64,000 nucleotides of DNA from Imbricaverruca yamaguchii (taxonomy: Eukaryota; Arthropoda; Thecostraca; Neoverrucidae): the NCBI GenBank assembly GCA_034440575.1, contig JAOTOL010001646.1, positions 1,628,501-1,692,500 of the forward strand, read 5' to 3'. Shown in pieces: positions 11,701 through 64,000 of this stretch. A model generated the notes under the pieces. It was given only the letters and a program-made list of their open reading frames with translations, had not been told where the DNA came from and searched no databases. Positions within the stretch are counted from its first letter, which is position 1; each line of letters opens with the position of its first letter. A program made the position numbers and the translations under genes.

Positions 11701-12682
11701 CCGCTGGCAGCCGTCGCCGCCGCCGCTGCCGCCGCCGCTGTCGACGCCGGCCCGGCGCTGGCCGGGCGCGGCCGAGCCGGGACAGCGGTCCAGCTGGGCG
11801 GGCGGCGCCAGCGCGCGCGCCCCGCCGTCGGGCCAGCGGTGCAGCTGGGCGGGCGGGCCGTCGGCGCCGCCGTCGCCCGGCCGCCTCCAGCAGCTGACGC
11901 GGCCCACGCCGCTCACAGAGTTCAAGGCGTTGGTGGCGCGCCAGCGCAGCGACGCCGCCGCGCAGGCCGGCCGCGTTTCAGCCGCCGACCGATTGCGCGC
12001 CGGCGCTTCGCCGCCGCCACCGTCGCCGCAGTCGCCGGCGCTACAGTCGCCGCTGGACGCGCGCAACTCGGCGCGCGCCGTGCTGTTTCAGAGCCGGTTC
12101 GGCGGCCGTCGCGGCCGCGCGCCGCACACCAGCGTCATCGCCACCACCATCCCGGAGACGGAGGAGGAGCGCTGCGACGAGCCGCTGCCGCCCGCGCGCC
12201 GCCGCCTCTTCGACGGCGCCGAGCGTTCGTCCGACTCGTCGCCCGGCCAGGCAGCGCTGCGCATGAGCCCGTCGTCGCCGCCGCCGCCCTACTCGACGTG
12301 CGCGTCGGGCCCCAGGCTGACGCCGGCGGTGTCCGCGGCGGCCGGGCCGGCCGTGCACGTGCGCCACTTCATGCCCGTGGGGCGTCAGTCGGCCGGCGGC
12401 TTCCAGCGGTCGTACAGCCTGCCGCGTGACGCCGGCAGCGTGCTACAGCGGCCCACGCCGCTGCCCGGCGACGACCAGCGGCCACCTATCGGCAGCATAT
12501 TGAGGTACCAGTATCGCAACCGGCCGTGCGCGGCGCGAGCTGCGGCTGCGGGTCAGACATTTCAGCGTTCCTACTCGGCCCGCCTGTCGGACTCTCGAGA
12601 ACCGGGGGTCGGTGTAGCCGATGCCGCCGGCGACCAATCCAACCCCGCCAGGAGTCCAACCAGGGTAGAAACCTGCATCTGA
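7219..12682 (+). CDS. NHS / GUK-holder-like actin-remodelling scaffold (3' part, two exons)
   Basis: Join of 7219-8763 and 9489-12682. NHS-family proteins are large, mostly disordered scaffolds that bind the WAVE actin machinery at cell junctions and lamellipodia; the fly relative (GUK-holder) works at the synapse. Family placement rests on remembered motifs: '[15 protein letters not shown]' and '[13 protein letters not shown]' in the first exon, and '[15 protein letters not shown]' followed by '[11 protein letters not shown]' in the last. Both exons are rich in S, P, A and R and extremely GC-rich. The splice is consistent: donor ATG|GTGAGG at 8763 leaves one base of a codon, and acceptor 'tctccacag' at 9488 supplies the other two (G+AT = Asp). 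The 5' exons with the WAVE-homology region are not visible. As written, the frame is broken at 8296-8301. Confidence 0.6.
8126..8425 (+). repeat. 21-bp coding minisatellite (SDRADTG units)
   Basis: About fourteen copies of a 21-bp unit (acgggctcggaccgcgccg core): eight clean heptapeptides before and five after a 5-bp insertion, with a degenerate last unit. It encodes an acidic/basic alternating tract inside the NHS-like exon. Copy number is likely polymorphic. Confidence 0.95.
8764..9488 (+). other. Last intron of the NHS-like gene
   Basis: 725 bp of AT-rich DNA with donor GTGAGG at 8764 and acceptor 'ctctccacag' ending at 9488. The phases agree on both sides. No further feature is seen. Confidence 0.6.
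9489..12682 (+). CDS. NHS-like gene, terminal coding exon
   Basis: About 1,064 codons open from the acceptor to TGA at 12680-12682. Disordered S/P/R/Q-rich protein. Visible blocks: '[17 protein letters not shown]' near 9990-10045, a Q/H-rich centre (10240-10790), a basic '[18 protein letters not shown]' near 11140-11190, phosphorylation-like serine runs (11290-11480), the family block '[15 protein letters not shown]' near 11900-11945, and 'QRSYSLPRD' plus a second '[10 protein letters not shown]' near 12400 and 12560. The reading frame upstream of 9489 is also open but lies in the intron. No donor is needed, as the frame closes in ordinary sequence followed by AT-richer DNA. Confidence 0.62.
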
Positions 12683-13620
12683 GAATGTGGTGGTGTTGAA
12701 CGCCGGCGGTTGGTATGCAGCCGTGACGTCACGATCAAACGTGATGTCCGATCGCGCACCCCGCAGCCGCAAAGCGAAGTCTTGGAGGCGCTGGCACGCT
12801 GCTCGGAAAATGTGGCATGTATACTTATTCGCATCGACCTGCAGCTCTTTCTTGTTTTTAGCGTATTGCTCTGGAAGGCACTATATTGTATCTTATTCAG
12901 GCCGGCCGGACGGGTCTCTTGGTTGAGATGCAGATCCTCCGAGTGAGTATGCAGTGCGACGCCATGTCGATTGCAAGTTTTCGCACAGTTTGCGACCGGA
13001 TGTTGACCCCTGTGATTTCTGATGGTGTTCGATGGCGTGCCCACGCTACGCGGGCACGCATCACGTGCGCGCTGTTGGTAGCTTGTCAAGTGTCGATTAT
13101 GTGAAGAGGTTCGATTTGTATCGTATGGGAACGCGCCCAATTTGCGCGCGAAACAAGCGACGCATTCAGCCACATGTGCTACCGCTAGTCTGATTGCGTC
13201 ATCTCTATCGCATGCAATAGAATGGAAGGTACCTCATGTGTGTGTGTGTGTGTGTGTGTGGCCTGGCCGAGATGTCGACAAGCCTGACAAGTTGAAGATA
13301 CTGAGTTGTATTATCGGCAGAAGAGGGCATGAAGTCCTATTGATAGTGGTATCGAATTATTCTTCACACATCACCAGCCTGAATACGGCGGTTGACGTAG
13401 AGGCAGGGCCCGCTGTCAGTGTGGTAGTTCTGGTCGCCCGTAAGTGTCGGGTCCGATATAAACTTCTAGAGTGGTGCGCTAGGCAACACATCCGTACAAT
13501 ATTCTTCAAACACCTGAAATGCAGGCAAACGGCTGCATGATTGCTTGCTGGCCTACGGTATATTATCTGCCTTCTCCCATCCCAGGGCAGAATAAATATC
13601 GTCTCCCATCACGCTAGAAA
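12683..13620 (+). other. Probable 3' UTR of the NHS-like gene, with AATAAA
   Basis: Composition drops in GC after the stop. The first AATAAA hexamer I find downstream is at 13591-13596. A short (GT)n tract lies at 13236-13260. Transcript end is inferred, not shown. Confidence 0.35.
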
Positions 13621-13880
13621 CAGTAGGCCTTCGGTGAATGCTGGATAGTGGGATAGCGGGAGCAAATACATGAATTTTCGCAGTGGGAGGGACTCGTCTG
13701 GGCAGCCACCAATTCCTCGGGGCGCACTCTATAGTCGACAAATTTCGTTGGTAGGGTGGAGGTGGGCCCCCGAACATTTTTATCGTGGACACCTCCGACT
13801 AACGAATTCGTTTGGCCGGAAGTTCTCGTGTAGAACTCCTCGAATTTAGGTCACTTCATTTTCAATGGGGCCCTATGTAA

Positions 13881-13883
<3 letters not shown>

Positions 13884-13912
<29 letters not shown>
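13884..13912. repeat. (TA)n microsatellite
   Basis: Uninterrupted TA dinucleotides. Confidence 0.95.
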
Positions 13913-13916
<4 letters not shown>

Positions 13917-14815
13917 ACACCAAAACTTTCGACGACGCCCCGGTCTCTCACAAACAAGCGACAATGCTCTGAAAAGCGTCTGGTTTCGAACACGCGCCGG
14001 CATCATAAGAAAACGGCGGCAGGTTGACCCGATTCACAGGAAAACTATGTTGTCACTAATCATTTTATCAAAAAATCAAGTGGGTGGCATTGAAAAAAAA
14101 ATAGTGTGGTGATTTCTTCCCATCCTGCAGAAATTATAATGGGGGGCCAAATCTGGCTGACTATAGGCTCTACTCGAGACAGCACTTAAGCGGAACCGGA
14201 CTATTGCTTGGCTTTTGGTTGGCGTGTGAAACAGGGACGCTAAGCAAACATGCAGAACCCATCCGGGCTCCGCTCGGGAAAATACGGCCTGAACCCAAGC
14301 ATACCCTGTAAAGAAAATATATTAGAAACCATTAGGAATCATTGGAATTTTCCTCATAGTTTCATTGGTCCATAATGGTTTGAATGGTTCCTAATTGAAT
14401 TCACCTGCTGGTGTAGTGATCTCAATGGTCCTCATGATATTCTGACCAAGCCAATCGGAGTTTCCATTGGGAACCTGGTGATTCACTGTCGCTTTCCTAG
14501 TGGAAAAATATTCCGAATGGTTTTCATTGCAGTCTTTAGACATGTATAAATTTCCGTGAATAATTTTAACGCTTCCTCGGAAAGTCTCACAGGATCTACG
14601 TGCTAGCGGATCTAGGGGATAGAGAAACGGGTGTCATGCCCCTCCCCCTCAAGGCGACATGAGGGGACCAAAATACATCTCCACTACAAAATTTTTAACT
14701 TTAAGAAGTTTTGCTTAGGAGATGATGGTGACAAAATACACAACAAAGTGATGAGCTTAGTCGAGATCGGCAAATTCGCCCTGAAGAATGTATGCATTTA
14801 AAGTTAACCTGGCGG

Positions 14816-15017
14816 ACTATAACCCGAGCCGTTTCGGGGGTGGGGTCACCCCCCCCCCCCTCCCTCAGCTTGTTTTCGCGGATAGAGAAATAATTCATTA
14901 TCGCTGCAACGCGCCGAAGTTTGGCATACCTTTTCCCACGTATATTTGGCATGTCAAACTTTTGAAGTCACGTCATCGAGCGTCAACGAGTTAGACTAGG
15001 TCAAGTGAGGTCACCTA
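14816..15017 (+). repeat. Dispersed repeat, GAGGTCA family, copy 1
   Basis: Aligns by eye with 36735-36930: shared 'gaagtttrgcrtacctttt', 'atttgrcatg', 'ttttgargtca' and 'aaggtcaagtgaggtcacc'-like ends. A poly-C run lies inside. Probably a non-autonomous transposable element; the ends are not defined. Confidence 0.6.
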
Positions 15018-15049
15018 AAAAAATTCAGCCAGTCGTCACCTTAACCACG

Positions 15050-15230
15050 GTTGAACCGTGGTTCAGCCCAACATGATGTGGGCTGTACCTCGTCGGGCTT
15101 AGTTGGTTTGAGCCCAAGTTGTAGCTCTATCCAACATTGTACGGGCTAAGCCTCATCGGGCATAACTGTGCTAAATTTGGTTGAGCTTAAGTTGTAGCTC
15201 TGTCCAACATAATGTGGGCTGTGCCATGCA
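15050..15230 (+). repeat. Inexact about 75-bp tandem repeat
   Basis: 'aagttgtagctct.tccaaca' followed by a GGGCT word recurs at about 15116 and 15191, with further degenerate copies to the left. Confidence 0.6.
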
Positions 15231-18200
15231 AGCTTTTCTGATATAAACGACAAAGTGAAAAGTGGGACTATTCTATGTTCTGCCCATGCTGTGCCCAACT
15301 TACCTACCCTCCGCCCAAGCAGATTGATGGCTGGGTTCAAGCTGGTTTGATGGTGGCAGATTCTGGCCTTGTGATGTATGCATGTATGAATTTTCTACTG
15401 GAAACATTTATAGAACACCATATACGTCAGAACAATCTGGCAGTAACCAAATGAAGTTGCATATAATTTTTAGTTTAGTTTATCACCATTTTTGTTTTGC
15501 TTGCTTGAAAGCAGATTGCTTCGTTGAATATCATAATATTGTGTTTTATTGAATCGTTTTTTTCCGAATACGATTGCCTTTTGCAAAAAAAAATACTATG
15601 CTTTGCTTGCATGAGTTAGGCAACCAAGCCTTCTAACTATGGACCAAGGTGTTGTGGCTGTTTCCTATCATCTATGAGATGCAGCTACACTTCAAAATAT
15701 ATGTATTGTTCTATCGATACTGAGATGCTAGTCATTGTCCAGAAGCTATGTTGTGCGACGAAATTACTACAACTAATTTCTATTAGCCAGCTATCTCACC
15801 AGATATCCGGTAGATGCCAGCAACATACTGCTAGTGTCGCTGATTGATTCGCAGAATGCCATTTAATTGTATATGCATATGCTTACGGATTTAATATTAT
15901 ATCATACAAGTGACCGTCCAACATCACGGAAAGTACCCTGTAGGCGGTCAGGTTATCATTTCTGACTAATACAGAATATTATCTCTGACGTCATAGTTGC
16001 CATATTTGGATTAGTGCAATGACGCTGTCTGGTTTCAAGCTCTAGAACTGCTGAGAAGGAGCGAGTAGGGCCTTGGAGTAGGGAGTGCTGCGCTGTTCGC
16101 GGTGGTCGGGCGCTGGTCCTGGTGCGGTTCTGGTTTGGCGTATTGTTCTTCGCCAACCCACGTATTGTGCATTTATTCTGTGTTTCCCATTAAATGCTTT
16201 GAGCAAAAGGTTATGAACAACTTCTGAATGCTCTGTACGTGACGTCGCGAAAAGGAGCAGCGCCGCTGTAAAGCAACGGATCTTGATTTGAGGTAAGTCT
16301 TGGCCGCGTTACCAAGAAAGTATGTACTTACCTAGATAGGTACCTACCTACCCACCTAGCCACACAAATGCTGTGCCGTTACAATGCTCTCGAGTTGTAC
16401 ATGTACCAAGCACGTATTCTGTGCACAAGGGCATGTTGTAAAGGATTGTTCTTCTCACTGGTAGCCCTTCCCCAGGACAATTTTTCAGGACCAAAAAGAA
16501 CACCATGGAGCCAAAGGGGGCACTTTTGGACTGCAAAAGGGCACTTTTTGTGCTAACAGGACACTGGTAAAAATATACTGCACCAAGGGATGCCCTTCCT
16601 GCCAGGGTGAGAGGCAGGTTATGCAGTATGGCCTCAGCTTCTGAATGTGTTGTAAAGCTTCAATTCAATCCAGTCCAATCTTGGTCCAGTGTGTAAATGC
16701 GTTCGAAACTTTGGTAAGGTTGTTAAAGATGAATACAATTAACAGGTTAAGCAACATGGAAGCATGCAGAGAGCATGTATTCTCCCCATTGGTGCTGAAG
16801 GATCCTGAGACTGGTAAGCACTAAAAGGGGCAATGGGCACTCAGCAGATACAAGGTGATTTTGCCTGATAAAATTGAAATAAATAAATGCTTATTAATAT
16901 TAAGTGATCTCTGATGTACTTTTTTTAGTTCATGGCTGGCATGTTTTAGTTGAAGCCAGGAGTGACTTGGAATTATAAAAAGTGACTAGGCAGGGGAGCA
17001 AATTGCTGCTGTAAAACCTCTTGCTGAGGGGCACTTAGTGCCAGAGGGAACAAACAAACAGGCAGCACTTGGAAATAGACCAGGGCATGGCATCTGGAGG
17101 AGGCTGAAGGGCATGTGGGGGGGGGGGGGGAAGACCACATGCGGGTGTAGGAAACTAAGGTTTAGATCCCGGATGGCACTTGGAGCATATGGAAAATGAG
17201 GGGGAACATAGGTATAAAGGAGGGCAAGAGGAATCAAGGGCTATGCTATTGGTTTAGGCCAATGTAGGGCACAAAGAAGCATTTCACATCACATCAACTA
17301 CCTGATATTTGTCTAAAACAGGTTAAGGTAGGTGCCAGCCTTCTACATAGGCACCTAGTTACTTAGGTAGTTAGGTATTTGGAAACTAAGACAAAAGACA
17401 TTAGTAAATTGGTCTTAGCTAGGTATCACTAGGTATTGCTGACCATTCCTCAGTGGTATGAGGAATTCTGCCATGGCATCCCTCAGCCTTTGTGAGTATT
17501 GCTATTATTCATCATCAAAGTAAGTAAGCTAATAATAGTGAAGATATAGCATCCCTTCATGTAACTTCATACAAGCTCATCAAAGTGCATCCGCCCATAC
17601 CTGTTGGCAGATGACTACTGGCAGACCTCACCCAGGCTCTTCAAAGCTATCCACAGACTGCAGTAAATCTCATACAAGCTTGAACCTGTGCTTTCAGATA
17701 GTTTTGAGGAGATACCAAATTGCAGCAGAAGTGGCTCATGTTCTTGTTGATGTGCAGAGAACATTATATATTATGCATTCAAAAAGTTTTTGTAGGATGT
17801 ATGCTAGCATAACTAATTTGAATGGATGCTAAGTTTTAAATGTGGTACAGTTAGATATTTTGTTAAAACATTGGGAACAGCTTACATAATTTGAAAATAT
17901 GCTTGCAAAATAATGCAATAACTAAGGTTGCCATCATAAGCAATCACTAAAAAGAATGACATGTCAGGCTTGTAAAAAGTGACTTCTAGCAAACAGCTGA
18001 CTCTTCATCTGAGCTCATTCAAGTATTCCCATTGCTAGGCAAATCCACCCTTGTCTGAACTTGCCAAATCTTATCTTCTTCAGATGGGCAGTGGGAGCAG
18101 ACCAATAGTCATAGGTGAGGTAGGAAAGCAAATCCTAGGATACAGTTTAGGCTAGTGTATGCACTTGGATCTTTAATCTGGCTGCACTATTTACTTTGAT

Positions 18201-18869
18201 GATTCCTTGTTAAACAATAGGGAGTAATGGTGAACTGGTAAATTTTTTCTTTCAGGTGGTTTCCAATTATCCAATCCAGTAAATTTGTGCTTTCGAATGC
18301 AATTTTCATGAATATGACTAAGACAATGAAGCTGCTCATTTTCTGTGTAAATGTTTACTTTTCAGTTTGCAAGCTAAATAATGCCAAAAATTGGCTTTGA
18401 GTCAGGTAACATAGTGTAAAATTGATGTAAAAAAATATAACTGCAGCATAGCAAAATATAACCTCCCTTGGATAAAAAAACAAGTAGAACAACTAAATCG
18501 TTTTTTTTAACTGCGTCAATGTGCAAAGCATCTACCCTTTTCAAAATAGGAGGTAACATCAACTAATGGGATTTCACAGAAGTAGTATATAGCTGAGTAG
18601 CACAGTCGTGATATTCTCAGTGGCACAGCTTAAAATGTTGGGTTTACATTAGGTGTGAGACGTAGGACGAGTCCACTACGATGTCGATTTTTCCCATGGA
18701 AAGAATGTTTAGAATATTGTTTAAGTCCTTCAAACTCAATTAGCCCATAGCCTGTTTATATGTGCATCCTTTTCGTTTATCTTGAGAGACACCTAAGGTA
18801 AGCATACTTCTGTTAATGACAATGATAAGAATGCCATACTATCAGCAAATTATATTGAACAGTAGACAA

Positions 18870-19120
18870 TACCATGGGTAATCTCTTTACTTGAAATCGC
18901 GTTATGTACAAGATGTTTATGTATCACAATCTGTAGGGGTGAGCATAATCATGATACTTAGGCACAAACCACCGTTAGAAACGAGGCATGGGGACTTAAT
19001 AAATACATATCAAGTAGCACGATGTCGTTACTTCTTTGGAAATGTCTCCTCATTGTTCAATAGGTGGTATATTCCACCTTATTCCACGAATAATTTATAA
19101 TTGCAGTGGCATGTGCTACC
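18870..19120 (+). repeat. Dispersed repeat, copy 1 of a pair
   Basis: Similar to 21348-21780, which is split by a SINE. Shared words include 'gtgagcataaycatgatactt', 'aaacgaggmatg', 'taggtggtatrytcc' and 'cgaatratttat'. Family unknown. Confidence 0.65.
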
Positions 19121-19704
19121 CCCTACCGATACGAATGTTCCATGTCGCCTAGGATATGCAACCTTGTCGGTTTCCTCGGCTGAAAAAAAAACTGATGTAT
19201 GTCTACAATCGTTTGTTCTCGACCTGCGTGTGATTTGGCATCAGCCGAGCGAATGAACAGTTTGTGGTACGAAGCGTAATTAAGGAGACGGCGAAACCGC
19301 AAATAGCTTCGCCAGAATACAATCAATTTCCCAGTGGCAATGTTTGCCATTTTCGGTTTTGTTTCACGTAATTGTTGGTTCTTGCACATTATAAGAGATT
19401 CCCGTTCCTAAAGCTTTCAGCATAAGAGTAATATAGGCATCAGATGAGTTCGAGAGACCAGTTGTAGGTACTCTGAAAACGTGCTTCTTCTTCAATAACT
19501 TAAGGCATCCAAAATGCGTTAAGTAATTCATTTTAACGGCACCTTTTCTGCTTTCTCAGCGTCATTTCGCCCTTTTGGAGCGATTTGTCCCGTCCAAGCC
19601 AACAACTGTGTTTGCGAGTGTGCAAAACTGAGGGTGGAGGCTAGGTGGATTGGGAGAATATTGCCATGTTCAGTGATTGGTGCTGAACTTACTTCGCATT
19701 CCCC

Positions 19705-19731
19705 AGGGCCACAGCGAGGTTCCCTGAGACC
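19705..19731 (+). promoter_or_regulatory. NPC1: NPC1 5' leader and strong start context; possible 3' splice site
   Basis: 'acttcgcattccccag' at 19691-19706 looks like a splice acceptor, with a branch-like 'gctgaac' just upstream. An untranslated first exon may therefore lie further left and this exon would begin at 19707. The start ATG sits in 'gagaccATGG', which has the favoured A at -3 and G at +4. Confidence 0.45.
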
Positions 19732-63978
<44,247 letters not shown>

Positions 63979-64000
63979 GTGATCCCCCTTTCCCTGACCC

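Larger units (their letters stand above)
13621..19704. other. AT-rich intergenic DNA, no gene recognised
   Basis: Contains a (TA)n run (13884-13912), dispersed repeats (14816-15017, 18870-19120), an inexact 75-bp tandem (15050-15230) and a G run at about 17118-17130. Short frames here have no recognisable product. The right end should hold the NPC1 promoter, but I see no defined core element. Confidence 0.45.

Noticed and set aside
9470..12429. Several long - strand and alternative + strand frames over the terminal NHS-like exon
   Set aside because: Arg/Ala/Pro-rich shadows caused by high GC content.

Overview
The window reads as nuclear DNA of an arthropod, plausibly a crustacean. Exons are GC-rich and split by canonical GT-AG introns, and the space between them is packed with microsatellites, minisatellites, tRNA-derived SINEs and DNA transposon remains. 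No bacterial or organellar signature is visible. I cannot fix the species.

Two protein genes can be supported, both on the + strand. (1) About 7.2-12.7 kb: the last two coding exons of a large, low-complexity protein that I place in the Nance-Horan syndrome (NHS) / GUK-holder family of actin-remodelling scaffolds. Its penultimate exon carries a 21-bp coding minisatellite (SDRADTG units) interrupted by a 5-bp insertion that shifts the frame. (2) About 19.7 kb to beyond the right edge: the 5' part of NPC1, the lysosomal cholesterol transporter. A signal-peptide exon at 19732-19779, five further exons at 54962-55133, 55798-55998, 60286-60442, 62974-63118 and 63938-63978, and matching splice phases at every junction together encode about 254 residues. 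They hold 17 of the 18 cysteines expected for the N-terminal sterol-binding domain.

NPC1 intron 1 is therefore about 35 kb and holds most of the repeats. They include about twenty minisatellites, SINE families A and B with target-site duplications, a tiny (about 55 bp) hairpin retroposon seen three times in the window, a degenerate transposase-like gene on the - strand, a cluster of seven perfect CRE palindromes, arrays of CACGTG boxes and of AP-1-like sites, and several near-perfect hairpins.

The most unusual signals: (a) minisatellites grown out of NPC1 splice junctions, so that splice donors (exons 2 and 4) and acceptors (exon 3) are present in tandem copies, some in frame; (b) a 1,835-bp element with CACTGG termini and TTA target duplication in an NPC1 intron, carrying a broken copy of a widespread hypothetical protein that looks like a DDE transposase; (c) the short hairpin retroposon, whose 3' stem and tail resemble the 3' end of SINE-A and suggest one shared LINE partner.
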